Positions 31,994 to 42,214 of a DNA stretch of 64,000 nucleotides are shown here, in pieces. The notes below the pieces were generated by a model, which worked only from the letters and a program-made list of their open reading frames with translations, had not been told where the DNA came from and did not search any database. Position numbers and translations under genes: made by a program. Numbering within the stretch: the first letter of the stretch is position 1; each line of letters begins with the position of its first letter. The stretch lies in assembly GCA_021325365.1 (NCBI GenBank), contig JAJPHF010000147.1, positions 4,076 to 68,075 on the forward strand. The letters run 5' to 3'. This stretch comes from Pseudomonadota bacterium (GTDB lineage: Bacteria > Chloroflexota > UBA6077 > JAJPHF01).

Positions 31994-33082
31994 TCAGTCG
32001 CGGATGTCCTGCAAGAACCACTCGGTCGGCAGCTCCTGGCCCACGCCCGCCTGGCGCGCGAGGCGCTGGGTCCGGCCGGCGACGGCGGCGAATTGGAGCC
32101 CTTGGGTGCCCGTGTTGATGAACATGGTGACCTGCCGGTCGTCCGTCCGGCCCGGCTGGCGGCCCGCCACTACGTCGACCAGCAGCGGGAAGTTGTCGCG
32201 CTCCTCCGGGCGGCTGCGCGGGATGCGCGCGCGCTCCTCCGGTTGCCCGGCCACGTAGGCGGCCATGGCGCTGCGCGGCCACTCCATGTCCGGCACGTCG
32301 GCGCCCGGCTTGATCGTCTGCCAGCCTAGCTGCACGATCACGTCGGCGCGGTCGAGCATGGCCCGGTCCATCTCGCGGCGCGTGACGCACGTCATGTGGG
32401 CGCCGTCGGCCACCCACGCGGCATCGAAGGTCGGGAGCATCGAGTCGGTGGCGGTGACGACGATGTCCGCGCCGCGCACGGCCTCCTCGGCCGTATTCAC
32501 CGGCCAGAGCTGCATGCGCAGCTCGTCGCTCACCCGTGCGGCGAACTGCTCGCGGTGCGCCGGCGTCGGGCTGTACACCTTGCCGCCGCGCAGCGGCCGC
32601 GCCGCCGCGATGGCTTGCAGGTAGGTGTGCGCCATGCCGCCCGAGCCGAGCACTCCCACGGTCGCCGCGTCCTTGCGCGCCAGCACGTCCACCCCCAGCC
32701 CCGCGCTGGCGCCCACGCGCATGTGCTGCAAGTAGCCGTCCTGGACGATGGCGAGCGGCTCGCCGGTGCTCGCGCGGTACACCAGGATAATGCCCGAGTA
32801 GGTCCCGGGCTGCATGCAGTACTTCTCTTCGGTGGCGCCACCGGGCCAGGAGACGACGTCCGACTTGATGCGGCAGGCCACCACGTCCTCGCTCCGGCAG
32901 TAGCCGGTCATGCTGCCCCAGCGATAGTAGTCGTCGTCGCGGCCGGTCGGGGCATACAGGTCGATGCGGGGAATGTAGGCGGCATCGCCGCGGGCCAGAT
33001 CGGCGTAGCCCCGGCGCAGCGCGTCCAGCGTCTCGCGCATGTCCAGCACGCGCTGCACGTCGGCGTTCGTCAAGTAGAGCAT
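31994..33082 (-). CDS. Ornithine cyclodeaminase / mu-crystallin family protein
   Basis: 362 residues from ATG 33082 with GGGGAG upstream. NAD(P)-binding Rossmann motif VGVLGSGGMAHTYLQAI, the substrate segment VACRIKSDVVSW with the conserved Lys, GYLQHMRVGASAGLG and DIVVTATDSMLPTFD. Family members are ornithine cyclodeaminase, ketimine reductases, and alanine or tauropine-type dehydrogenases; the substrate cannot be read from sequence. It heads a minus-strand group with two binding-protein genes, suggesting catabolism of an imported amine or amino acid. Confidence 0.88.
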   Translation of the reverse strand: MLYLTNADVQRVLDMRETLDALRRGYADLARGDAAYIPRIDLYAPTGRDDDYYRWGSMTGYCRSEDVVACRIKSDVVSWPGGATEEKYCMQPGTYSGIILVYRASTGEPLAIVQDGYLQHMRVGASAGLGVDVLARKDAATVGVLGSGGMAHTYLQAIAAARPLRGGKVYSPTPAHREQFAARVSDELRMQLWPVNTAEEAVRGADIVVTATDSMLPTFDAAWVADGAHMTCVTRREMDRAMLDRADVIVQLGWQTIKPGADVPDMEWPRSAMAAYVAGQPEERARIPRSRPEERDNFPLLVDVVAGRQPGRTDDRQVTMFINTGTQGLQFAAVAGRTQRLARQAGVGQELPTEWFLQDIRD

Positions 33083-34015
33083 GTGGCACTCCCCGGCGCG
33101 AGGGTGCCCCAATCCTACTGACTGGCCGCGGTCAGGAGCAAGGCCGCGCAGTGCCGCGGCTGCCCGCTACCTCTTGCGCCCACGAAGGCGCCGACCCTCT
33201 CGGCAAGCCGCCATCGAGTTCGGCCGCAATATTCTACGGGAAACCCATTTGCCGCCTAGCACCACTTGCCGCGGCAGCACCCGTTGCCTCGTCGTGCGCC
33301 CCCACCGGCGGCGCTCGCGGCGCCGCCGCCGGTCGCCCCTCCGGACGACCGCCCCTCGCCAATGCATTCTCTTGTAGGGCCGCTGCTTGCTGCGCCCTGC
33401 CCCGTCACCGCCCGGCCCCAGGAGAGGGAGGGGAGAGGGGTGAGGTCCGGCCCTCCCCCTCTCCCCCTGGGAGAGGGTCGGGGTGAGGGCGCGCTCCGGC
33501 AACTAAACGCCGGATTCGATAGGCAAGGCCGCGAGGCGCGCGGTAGGGCCCGCCGTCCGGCGCGACGTGGTCGCCGTCCTTGCCCGTACACGCCTCCCCC
33601 GCGCCCGCCGCCCGCGCCCGGCCCGGGGCCCGCCCCGCCGGCTCGGCCCGCGGCAGGCCAGCGGGGGAGTATCGTACGGGGTAAACGATGCGACCTTCCG
33701 CGCCCGACCAGCACGCGCAGACCCGCGCCCGGCCTACCATTTAACCACCCAGTAAAGGAGCATCGTTTGACCGTTCCTCGGCTAAAATTACGCACCCGCG
33801 TGCGGGACCGCCGCTGCGCGCGCGCCCCTGCCACGCCGCCAGCCCCTGGAGCACGCCCCTGTGGCGGGCAGCGGTTTGGGGACTTGCGCTCCCGGTCGGC
33901 AGTTACTACCCTTGTACACGCGTGCATCCCGCATTCAGTGTTTTGCCGGGCGCGCTCCGTCGCCACCAGAGACCGATCGTGCCCCTCGACGCGCCACACG
34001 GTGAGGGTGTCCAAC
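33083..34015. other. Long gene-free region with repeats
   Basis: 933 bp between divergent genes. Holds repeats at 33411-33490 and a 9-bp inverted repeat AAACGATGC/GCATCGTTT (33683-33691 and 33760-33768). TTTAACC and TAAAATTACG near 33740-33790 are the only A/T-rich spots and may be promoter parts of the LivK-like gene. The long frames crossing it on both strands lack support. Confidence 0.5.
33411..33490. repeat. Pair of REP/MITE-like palindromic repeats
   Basis: A degenerate copy (CAGGAGAGGGAGGGGAGAGG) near 33419-33440 and a full copy CTCTCCCCCTGGGAGAGGG near 33459-33477, followed by TCGGGGTGAGGGCGC and CGCCGGATTCGATA, the inverted form of the left end at 3936 (TATCGAATCCG). Confidence 0.8.
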
Positions 34016-35206
34016 ATGAAGATCATGGGTCTATCGGTACTGATCGCGTTGAGCCTGCTGCTGAGTGGCTGTGGCAGCGGCGCCGCGCCAGGCGCCCAGC
34101 CGGCCAGCTCTCCCCAGAGCGCCGGGCAGGGTGCGGCGTCCGCGGGCGGGCTGAGCGGAGAGATCCCCGTGGGCGCCGTGTGGTCGCTGACCGGGGCCGC
34201 GGCCGTCTACGGCACCGTCCAGAAGAACGCCGCTGACCTGGCGACGGACGAGATCAACCGCTCCGGCTTCCTCGGTTCCGCCAAGCTGAAGCTGATCACC
34301 GAGGACGATCGCTCCACCCGCGAGGGCGGGATCGCGGCCTTCGAGAAGCTGCTCAATCGCGACCGCGTGGCGGCGATTCTCGGCCCCACCCTCTCCAACA
34401 CCGCGCGGGCGACCGATCCGATGGCCCAGGACAAGGGCATCGTGGTGCTCGGCGTGTCCAACACGGCCGACGGCATCGTGGAGATTGGCGACTTCGTCTT
34501 CCGCGACAGCCTGCCCGAGAGCGACGTGCAACCGAACACGATCCGCGTGACCAAGGACAAGCTGGGCTACCGGCGCGTCGCCGTGCTCTACGGCGACGAC
34601 GACGCCTTCACCAAGGCCGGCTACGACGTGTTCAGCAAGGCGCTGGCCGATGCCGGCGTCCAGGTGGTCGCGACGGAGACGTTCAAGAAGGGCGACACCG
34701 ACTTCTCGGCGCAGCTGACGAAGATTCGGAGCGCCAACCCCGACGCGATCGTCCTGTCGGCGCTCGCCGAGGAGGCCGCGGGCATCATGACCCAGGCCCG
34801 CCAGCTCGGCATACCGACCTCGGTCCCGTTCATCGGGGGCAACGGCCTCAACTCGCCGCAGCTCGCCCAGCTGGCGGGCTCGGCCGCCCAGGGCGCGATC
34901 TCCGGGGCCGCCTGGTTCATCTCGAACGACACGCCCGGCAACGCCGCGTTCGTGCAGGCTTACCGCGACCGGTACGGCAGCGATCCGGACCAGTTCGCCG
35001 CCCAAGCCTACACGGGCGTGTACCTGCTCGCCACCGCGCTGAAGAACGCCGGCTCGAGCAACCCGCGCGCGATCCGCGACGCGCTGGCGCAGCTCAAGGA
35101 CGTGCCGACGGTGCTCGGCTCGTTCTCCTTCGACCCGAGCCGCAACCCGGTGCACCCTCCCGTCGTGCAGATCGTCCAGGACGGCAAGTTCACTCTCTTC
35201 AAGTAG
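34016..35206 (+). CDS. Branched-chain amino acid-type ABC binding lipoprotein (LivK-like)
   Basis: 396 residues from ATG 34016, which opens a signal peptide (MGLSVLIALSLLLSGC) with lipobox LLSGC; the much longer upstream open frame runs through repeats and was rejected. Type-I periplasmic binding fold (Peripla_BP_6): IPVGAVWSLTGAAAVYG, LITEDDRSTREGGIAAFEKLL, AILGPTLSNTARATDP, GYRRVAVLYGDDDAFTKAGY and DAIVLSALAEEAAGIMTQAR. First gene of a complete five-gene importer. Ligand may be an amino acid, amide, urea or aromatic acid. Confidence 0.9.
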   Translation: MKIMGLSVLIALSLLLSGCGSGAAPGAQPASSPQSAGQGAASAGGLSGEIPVGAVWSLTGAAAVYGTVQKNAADLATDEINRSGFLGSAKLKLITEDDRSTREGGIAAFEKLLNRDRVAAILGPTLSNTARATDPMAQDKGIVVLGVSNTADGIVEIGDFVFRDSLPESDVQPNTIRVTKDKLGYRRVAVLYGDDDAFTKAGYDVFSKALADAGVQVVATETFKKGDTDFSAQLTKIRSANPDAIVLSALAEEAAGIMTQARQLGIPTSVPFIGGNGLNSPQLAQLAGSAAQGAISGAAWFISNDTPGNAAFVQAYRDRYGSDPDQFAAQAYTGVYLLATALKNAGSSNPRAIRDALAQLKDVPTVLGSFSFDPSRNPVHPPVVQIVQDGKFTLFK

Positions 35207-35260
35207 CGCGCCGGAACGAGGCCCGCGCGCATCCGCCGCACCCGCGCGAGTCGGAGAGAC

Positions 35261-36316
35261 ATGGAGCAGCTTCCGCAGCAGCTCGTGAACGGCATCTGGC
35301 AGGGGGCGGGCCTGGCGCTCTTTGCGCTCGGCTTCGCGCTGGTGTTCGGGCTGCTCGACGTGGTGAACCTGGCCCACGGCGCGACCTACATGTGGGGCGC
35401 CTTCTTCGGGCTCGTCTGCGTCACGCGCCTCGGCTGGCCGCTCTGGGCTGCGATCCCGGCGGCGATGATCGGCGCCGGCCTGCTCGCGGTCCTGCTCGAG
35501 CGGCTCGCCTTCAAGCCGCTGCGCACGCTGACCACGGGCAGCCTGGTCCTCTGGGGCGGCTTTCTCGTGCTACTCCTCGGGTTCGTCGGCGTCCGCCAGG
35601 AGGAGGTTCGGGCGGGACTGCTGGGGCTGGGCGCGGCCCTCATGCTGCTCGGGCTAGTGCAGGATTACCGCGCCCCGCGGCCACTGCTGCAGCGGTCGAT
35701 GCCCTATCTGGCGCCCATGATTGCTTCGATTGGCGCCTCGACTATCCTCGTGAGCCTGGCCCAGGGACTCTTCGGCGCGCAGCCGTCGCGTTTCCCGCCG
35801 GACCTGTTTCCCACGACGCCGTACCCGCTGGGACAAGCCGCCGTCATCGCCCCGATCCAGCTCCTGGTGCTCGCCGTCGCGCTCGTTCTGATGATCGGCC
35901 TGCACCTCCTGATCGCCCGGACGCAGACCGGCCGAGCGATCCGTGCGATTGCCTGGAGCGAGCGCACCGCTCGCCTGCTCGGCATCAACGCCGATCTGGT
36001 GATCGCGCAGACGTTCTTCGTCTCGGGCGCGCTGGCCGGCGCCTCCGGCGCACTGCTCGGCCTGGCGTTCAACCGCATCGAGCCGACGATGGGCAGCCAG
36101 ATCGAGCTGGCGGGGCTTACCGTCATCGTGGTGGGCGGCATGTCGAGCATCGGCGGGACGGTCGTCGCCGCCTTCCTGGTGGGCCTGCTGCGCGTGCTCG
36201 GGGTCGCCTACGTCGATAGCAGCTTCCGCGACGCGCTCGTCTTCGCCCTGCTCATCCTCGTCCTGCTGGCGCGCCCACAGGGGCTGTTCGGCCGCGCCAA
36301 CAGCACCCGCGCCTGA
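35261..36316 (+). CDS. livH: Branched-chain amino acid ABC permease (LivH-like), with insertion
   Basis: 351 residues. LivH signatures: NGIWQGAGLALFALGFALVFGLLDVVNLAHGA (split), AIRAIAWSERTARLLGIN (the EAA-like loop) and GMSSIGGTVVAAFLVGL. Normal LivH has about 290 residues; here roughly 55-60 extra residues (about 88-145) sit between LAFKPLR and the IASIGASTILV helix, carrying two additional hydrophobic segments (LVLWGGFLVLLLGFVG and LLGLGAALMLLGLV). The rest is regular. It lies 54 nt after the binding protein and 15 nt before livM. Confidence 0.9.
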   Translation: MEQLPQQLVNGIWQGAGLALFALGFALVFGLLDVVNLAHGATYMWGAFFGLVCVTRLGWPLWAAIPAAMIGAGLLAVLLERLAFKPLRTLTTGSLVLWGGFLVLLLGFVGVRQEEVRAGLLGLGAALMLLGLVQDYRAPRPLLQRSMPYLAPMIASIGASTILVSLAQGLFGAQPSRFPPDLFPTTPYPLGQAAVIAPIQLLVLAVALVLMIGLHLLIARTQTGRAIRAIAWSERTARLLGINADLVIAQTFFVSGALAGASGALLGLAFNRIEPTMGSQIELAGLTVIVVGGMSSIGGTVVAAFLVGLLRVLGVAYVDSSFRDALVFALLILVLLARPQGLFGRANSTRA

Positions 36317-36331
36317 GGAGAAGCCGGGCCG

Positions 36332-37309
36332 ATGCTCCAGTTCCTGCTGGACCACATCTCGACGGTCGACTTCATCCTGCTCAACGTCGCCCTCGGCCTG
36401 AGCATCTACCTGACGCTCGCGGTCGGCCTGCTCTCGCTGGCCAACGCCGGCTTCCTCGCCATCGGCGCCTACACCGCCGCGATCTTGACCGTGCAGGCCG
36501 GCTGGCCGCCCGTCGCCGCGCTCCTCCCCGCGCTGCTCCTCGGCGCGCTCGTCGCGGCGCCGCTCGGCCTCCTCGTCCTGCGCCTCCAGGGCGTCTATCT
36601 GGCCATCGCCACCATCGGCTTCGGCGAGATCGTCCGCATCGTGGCGCTGAACGGCGACAAGCTGCTGCGCCTCGTGAGCGGCGATAGCCGCCTGACCGTC
36701 TTCCGCGGCGCCGAGGGCATCACCTTGCCCTATCGCAGCCCGGTCCTGTTCCTGGGACTGCCCGTCACGACCTGGCAGCTGCTGGTCTACGTGGTCGCCC
36801 TGGCCTACCTGCTGGCGATGTTGCAGCGATCGCGTTACGGCCGGCTCATGGCGGCGATCCGGCTGGATGGCCTGGCGGCCAGCACGCTTGGCGTGGACAT
36901 CGTCCGCTACCGCCTGCTGGCGTTCTTGCTCGGTGCGGCGATCGCCGCCGGCGCTGGCGCCCTGAGCGCGCCGGTCGTCCGCGTCATCGATCCGAGCCAG
37001 TACGGCTTCAACCGCGCCGTCGACATTCTGGCCTACGCCGTCCTGGGGGGCATGACCACCTGGGTCGGGCCGATCGTCGGCGCCACCGTCCTCACCGCAT
37101 TGCCCGAGGTGCTGCGGCCTCTTCAGGAGCAGCGCGAGGTCGTGAACGGCCTCCTGCTCTTGTTGTCGATCATTTATCTGCCGCGCGGGCTGGCCGATTC
37201 GCGGCTCTGGGGCGGCTGGCGGCACTGGCCGACCGCGCTCCGCGAGCGCTTCGCCGGCGGGCCGGCGGCCGAGCCGCTTCCCGTTCCCCCCCGCCGAGGG
37301 CCGGGATGA
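36332..37309 (+). CDS. livM: Branched-chain amino acid ABC permease (LivM-like)
   Basis: 325 residues with about nine helices. LivM landmarks: LSLANAGFLAIGAYTAAILTV, LQGVYLAIATIGFGEIVRIVALN, AAIRLDGLAASTLGVDIVRYRLLAF (cytoplasmic loop contacting the ATPase) and GGMTTWVGPIVGATVLTALPE. Length is usual. The stop overlaps the livG start by 4 bp. The other half of the pore with LivH. Confidence 0.93.
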   Translation: MLQFLLDHISTVDFILLNVALGLSIYLTLAVGLLSLANAGFLAIGAYTAAILTVQAGWPPVAALLPALLLGALVAAPLGLLVLRLQGVYLAIATIGFGEIVRIVALNGDKLLRLVSGDSRLTVFRGAEGITLPYRSPVLFLGLPVTTWQLLVYVVALAYLLAMLQRSRYGRLMAAIRLDGLAASTLGVDIVRYRLLAFLLGAAIAAGAGALSAPVVRVIDPSQYGFNRAVDILAYAVLGGMTTWVGPIVGATVLTALPEVLRPLQEQREVVNGLLLLLSIIYLPRGLADSRLWGGWRHWPTALRERFAGGPAAEPLPVPPRRGPG

Positions 37310-38078
37310 CGGCCGGCGCCCGGTTGCGGGTCGACCGCATCAGCCTGCACTTCGGCGGGCTCGCAGCCTTGGACGACGTGGCTTTCACCGTGGGCGGCGG
37401 CATCTGCGGGCTCATCGGGCCGAACGGCGCCGGCAAGACGACGCTGCTCAACGTCGTGAGCGGCGTGCTCCCGCCCTCGCGCGGCGACATCTTCCTCGAC
37501 GAGCGGCCCACGACCGGACTGCCCCCACATCGCCTGGCGGCGCTCGGCGTCGCGCGCACCTTCCAGAACGTTCGGCTGTTCGGGGAGCTTTCGGTGCTCG
37601 ACAACGTACGGCTCGGCTACCACCTTCATCAGCACAGCACGCTGCTGGAGACCGTGCTGCGCCTGCCGCGGGCCCGTCGCGAGGAGCGCGCGTCAGCGGC
37701 GGCCGCGCTGGCGCTGCTCGACCGTCTGGGCCTGGCCCCCCTCGCCACGGCCGCGGCGAGCGCGCTGGCCTACGGGGATCAGCGGCGCGTGGAGATCGCG
37801 CGCGCCCTGGCCCTGGAGCCCCGGCTGCTGCTGCTCGACGAGCCGGCGGCCGGGCTGAACGCCGCCGAGAGCGAGCAGCTTGGCGACTTCTTGGGCCACC
37901 TCCGGGCGCAGGGACTCACCCTCTTGCTGGTCGAGCACGACATGGACCTCATCATGCGTGTCTGTGACCATATCGTGGTGCTGAACTTCGGCCGCAAGAT
38001 CGCCGAGGGGCCACCTGCTGTGGTACGCGGCGACCGGCGGGTGATCGACGCGTATCTGGGCGAGGAGGAGCCCGCCTG

Positions 38079-38079
<1 letters not shown>
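37306..38079 (+). CDS. livG: Branched-chain amino acid ABC ATPase (LivG-like)
   Basis: 257 residues. Walker A GPNGAGKTT, Q-loop ARTFQNVRLFGELSVLDNV, signature ALAYGDQRRVEIARAL, Walker B LLLLDEPAAGLN and H-loop LLVEHDMDLIM. The signature reads LAYGDQ rather than LSYGQQ, a common variant. The C-terminal GPPAVVRGDRRVIDAYLGEE is typical of LivG. Overlaps both neighbours by 4 bp and 1 bp, giving tight coupling. Confidence 0.95.
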
Positions 38080-38786
<707 letters not shown>

Positions 38787-38797
38787 CCGCGCCCCCG

Positions 38798-40540
38798 CTA
38801 GTCGGCGGAGCGCGCCCCGCGCCGGCGGCCGAGGCGGGCGCAGCCAGCCTGGAGCAGCAGCAGCAGGTAAAGGACGCCTACCCCGCCGACGACGAAGAGC
38901 ACGCGCAGCAGGGCCGCCGTGGCGCCCACCGGCGGGAGCGGCGGATCGTCGCCGTTATCCGCGCTGTCGAGCGGGCTCAGCGGCGTGGCCGTGGTGGGGA
39001 GCAGGCTGGCGGTCGTCGTGCCGCCGGCGAGGGGACCGTCCAGCAACGGGCCGCCGGGCCGCGCGGCACGCAGCAGCGCGTCCCGGGCGGCGGTGGCGGG
39101 ATCAGGCGCGGCGACGCGCGCCGGCGCCGCGCCCGGCCCAGCGCTCCGGTCCCCGGGTCGCGCGGCGCTTTGGGGGACCACCCGTGGGTCGATGCTCGCG
39201 GCGGTCGCGAGTAGGCGGGCGTCGCCGCTGCCGCGGCCGTAATGGGTGGGGTCCGGGCCGAGCAGGCCATCAGTGCCGTCGCCAATGCCGAAGGCCACGG
39301 CGTGGTGGGGGATGTCGGCGCGCGCCCAGGCCGTCTCTAGCTGGTCCGGGGTGATGACCAGCGCCTTTGCGCCGCTCGCCCCATAGGCCGAATCGTTGTA
39401 CAGGAAGTCGTCGCCGAGCAGGCCGTCGATCACGATGTAGTGGTTGACGTTGCCACCATAGCCGCCGCTGCCCGGCAGGAGCCGATAGACCGTCAGCGCG
39501 ATTACCGGGTACCCCTTCTGCACGGCCGCGCGCACGTCGTCCACACTCCAACGTCGGTAGCCGCCGCCGCTCTGGTACAGCCCCATCGGGCGCAGGTTCG
39601 CGCGGCGGCCAAGCTCCGCCAGGTAGTCGAGGGCGATACCGTCGTCGTAGCCGTAGGTGCCCTGGAGATAGTTCGCATACTCGCGCACCTTCGCCGTCGA
39701 GATCTTCAGGCCGTAGGCCTCGAGGATCATCGCCAGCGCGCTCGGACCGCAGTTCGCGTCCTGGTAAGGGGTGCCGTCGTACTGGCCGCGCGCCGGCACG
39801 CCCAGCCAGAGCAGCGAGTCGTCGAGCCAGCCGGCCGCGCCAGGCTCCTCCGGCAAGCCGCGCACGAACGTGCGCACCGGGGCGGGGCGCGGCTCGGCCG
39901 GGAGCGCCACGCTCGCCGGGTGGACGGGCGCCGCGTTGGTGGTGGGGGCAGCGGCCGCGGCGTCGCCGACCGCGGCGCTCGGCGGCGCATCGCTGGCCGC
40001 GGCGCTCGGCGCCTGGGTCTCCACTGCAGCGGCAACCCGGTCGGGGTCCGCCGTGGTCGCCTCGGGTTCCGGCGCCGTCGCCGTCGGCGCGTCGGTTGGC
40101 AGCACCGCGATCGGTACGTCAGTTGGCCCCACCACGACGCCTGTGACGAGGGTCGGCGTAGGCGGCACCGGTACTGGCGTCGGCGTGGGTGGCACGGCTG
40201 TCGGTGTCGCCGTCGGCGGAACGGCGGTCGGCGTCAGCGTGGCCGGCAGGACCACTTCCGTGGGCACGGCCGTTGGCGTGGCTGGTGCGCGGGTATGCAC
40301 GGGCAGGGGGGCGCTCAAGTCCGGCGCGGCGCGGCTCACCGTGGGCGTGGCACCGCGTGGGGTGGACGAGGTACCGGCCGCGCTCTGCCCCGCGTTCGGA
40401 ATGGGGATGGGCGTCTGGGCCGCGGCGGGCCGCGCCCAGCCGAGCGCAGCGGCCACGAGAGCGAGGATCGACAGCGCTCGGCCCGCGGCGCGAGCGCGTG
40501 GCATGGGACGCCGTGGGCGAGGCGAGCCGGAATGCAGCAT
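38798..40540 (-). CDS. Secreted, anchored C39-like cysteine peptidase
   Basis: 580 residues from ATG 40540. A signal peptide follows (ALSILALVAAALGW ... AAAQ), then about 200 residues of Pro/Thr/Ala repeats (PTATPTAVPPTPTPVPV), then a Peptidase_C39_2 domain: DANCGPSALAMILEAYG with the catalytic Cys, VNHYIVIDGLLGDD with His, and LYNDSAYG with Asp/Asn. The tail carries a C-terminal transmembrane helix (LLRVLFVVGGVGVLYLLLLL) and basic end, so it is displayed outside and anchored. ATG 40504 is an alternative start. TACAAT lies 11 nt before the first ATG, allowing a leaderless transcript. Confidence 0.82.
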   Translation of the reverse strand: MLHSGSPRPRRPMPRARAAGRALSILALVAAALGWARPAAAQTPIPIPNAGQSAAGTSSTPRGATPTVSRAAPDLSAPLPVHTRAPATPTAVPTEVVLPATLTPTAVPPTATPTAVPPTPTPVPVPPTPTLVTGVVVGPTDVPIAVLPTDAPTATAPEPEATTADPDRVAAAVETQAPSAAASDAPPSAAVGDAAAAAPTTNAAPVHPASVALPAEPRPAPVRTFVRGLPEEPGAAGWLDDSLLWLGVPARGQYDGTPYQDANCGPSALAMILEAYGLKISTAKVREYANYLQGTYGYDDGIALDYLAELGRRANLRPMGLYQSGGGYRRWSVDDVRAAVQKGYPVIALTVYRLLPGSGGYGGNVNHYIVIDGLLGDDFLYNDSAYGASGAKALVITPDQLETAWARADIPHHAVAFGIGDGTDGLLGPDPTHYGRGSGDARLLATAASIDPRVVPQSAARPGDRSAGPGAAPARVAAPDPATAARDALLRAARPGGPLLDGPLAGGTTTASLLPTTATPLSPLDSADNGDDPPLPPVGATAALLRVLFVVGGVGVLYLLLLLQAGCARLGRRRGARSAD

Positions 40541-40672
40541 CTTGGGCGCATTGTACCCGACGATCCGCGGCCGCGCCCAGGCTTTCCCGCCCGGCCGCCC
40601 AATCGCTACGCGACTGCGACGCGCCCGATCTTCTCTCTCCACGCACTACGCGGCCGGGGAGGCCTGCTCTTC

Positions 40673-42214
40673 TTAGGCTACAGAGCGGAGCGGCGCCCCT
40701 GGGTCGGCCGGTTCGCGCGAGCGCTTGGCGTGGCCGTTGGCCGAGGGTGTCGGTACGGCGGGCAGCCAGACCGTGAACTCAGTGCCGTTCTCGGGCGTGC
40801 TGCTCACGCCGATGCGGCCGTGGTGCGCCTCGACGATCTGCCGCGCGATTGCCAGCCCTAAGCCGTGGCCCTCGCCATGCGCGCCGGCGGCACGATAGAA
40901 GCGGTCGAAGACGCGGGCCTGTGCCTCGGGCGGGATGAGCGAGCCCGTATTGTGGACGGCCAGGCATACGCCCGGGGGGCTGCCGGCGTCCGAGCTGCCC
41001 TTAACGGGCGGCTGTGCCGGCTCGGGAGCGAGGCGTATGGTAATTCGCCCTCCCGGCGGGGTGTGCTTGATGGCGTTGTCGAGTAGGTTGTCCACGACTT
41101 CTTCCAGGCGATGTGTCTCGCCCAGCACTGCCGGCACGGCACGGTCCTCGACGACCAGCGTCACGTCGCCGGCACTGGCGCGGCGCTCAGCGCGACTCGC
41201 GCAGGCGGCCACGAGCGCCGAGAGGTCGACCGGATGATGCTCGCCGGCGAACTGCCCCGACTCCACCCGCGACAGGTGCAGCAGGCTCTCGACCAGGCGC
41301 GACATGCGCTCGGCCTCCTCGTGGATCACGGCGCCCGCCTCCGCGTAGTCGGCCGGCGTGCGCAGGGCGCCGTCGGTCATGGCCTGCGAGAAGCCGCGGA
41401 TGGAAGTGAGCGGCGTGCGCAGCTCGTGAGAGACGTCCGCCAGGAACTCGCGGAGGGTGTTGTGCGAGAGGGCGACCTGCTTCGCCATGAGGTTGAAGGC
41501 GCTGGCCAGGCGGCTGATCTCGTCCTGGCCCTCGACAGGTATCGCCTGCTCGTAGTGGCCGCGCGCCATCTCCTCCGAGGCGCGCGTCAACCGGCCGACC
41601 GGACGGGTAATGGAGCGGGTCAGCCATAGCGCCACCGGGAGCGAGGCGAACAGCGCCAGCACGCCGGCGAGCAGCAGGCGCGGCGCCAGCGCCAGCCAGG
41701 CCGCCGCGAGGCTGGCCTGCGGCACGGCCACCATGACGGCGAGCCGCGGCGCGAAGCGGGGCGGCAACCGATCGCTCAGCCGCCCGACCTGCAGCGCGCC
41801 GGCCACGGAGATTGTGACCACCTGGCCGCCAGCAGCCTGATAGCGCCCAACCTGCAGGCGGCCGGCCTGCTCCGCCGGGGTGTCCTCGTCGGGCGGCAGC
41901 GCGTAGCCCTGTAGCTCGTCGGCCGTGTCGGCGGCCACGACCCGGTCGTTCGTACGGACGAGCAGCAGTCGCACGTTCAGGTGCTGTGCCTGGTCGTCGA
42001 GGAAGGCGGCGATGTCGGCGGTGGGCGTGCCCATCAGCTCGAGGTAGCGCACGTGCGCCGAGAGCGGCAAGACGATATCGGCCAGCCGCTGCATCTCGCG
42101 CTGCATCTGGTACTGCTGCCCGAGCCAGAGAAAGCCGGAGCCGGCGAGGAACAGCGAGACGAACACCACGAAGGCGTAGGAGGCGATGAGCCGACTGCGC
42201 AGGCTACCGCGCAC
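40673..42214 (-). CDS. Sensor histidine kinase
   Basis: 513 residues. TM1 at 10-30 (SYAFVVFVSLFLAGSGFLWL), an extracellular sensor of about 130 residues, TM2 near 178-200, HAMP (TRSITRPVGRLTRASEEMARG), HisKA with the phospho-His in FLADVSHELRTPLTS and an HATPase domain (N-box EEVVDNLLDNAIKHTPPGG, G-boxes GHGLGLAIARQIVEAH). It overlaps the response-regulator gene by 11 bp. Together they form a PhoR/PhoB-style pair that closes the efflux operon, so it probably senses an envelope or efflux-substrate signal. Confidence 0.93.
   Translation of the reverse strand: MRGSLRSRLIASYAFVVFVSLFLAGSGFLWLGQQYQMQREMQRLADIVLPLSAHVRYLELMGTPTADIAAFLDDQAQHLNVRLLLVRTNDRVVAADTADELQGYALPPDEDTPAEQAGRLQVGRYQAAGGQVVTISVAGALQVGRLSDRLPPRFAPRLAVMVAVPQASLAAAWLALAPRLLLAGVLALFASLPVALWLTRSITRPVGRLTRASEEMARGHYEQAIPVEGQDEISRLASAFNLMAKQVALSHNTLREFLADVSHELRTPLTSIRGFSQAMTDGALRTPADYAEAGAVIHEEAERMSRLVESLLHLSRVESGQFAGEHHPVDLSALVAACASRAERRASAGDVTLVVEDRAVPAVLGETHRLEEVVDNLLDNAIKHTPPGGRITIRLAPEPAQPPVKGSSDAGSPPGVCLAVHNTGSLIPPEAQARVFDRFYRAAGAHGEGHGLGLAIARQIVEAHHGRIGVSSTPENGTEFTVWLPAVPTPSANGHAKRSREPADPGAPLRSVA

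Noticed and set aside
33266..34015. A 250-codon N-terminal extension of the LivK-like protein
   Set aside because: It runs through palindromic repeats and Arg/Pro shadow sequence; the lipoprotein signal at 34016 fixes the start.
35654..37225. A 523-residue antisense frame over livH-livM
   Set aside because: Composition (Gln/Asp/Arg/Gly-rich, no hydrophobic core) is the mirror of the permease codons; no start signal.
39440..40861. A 473-residue antisense frame over the C39-like protease
   Set aside because: Low-complexity Arg/Gly/Val shadow of the Pro/Thr repeats.
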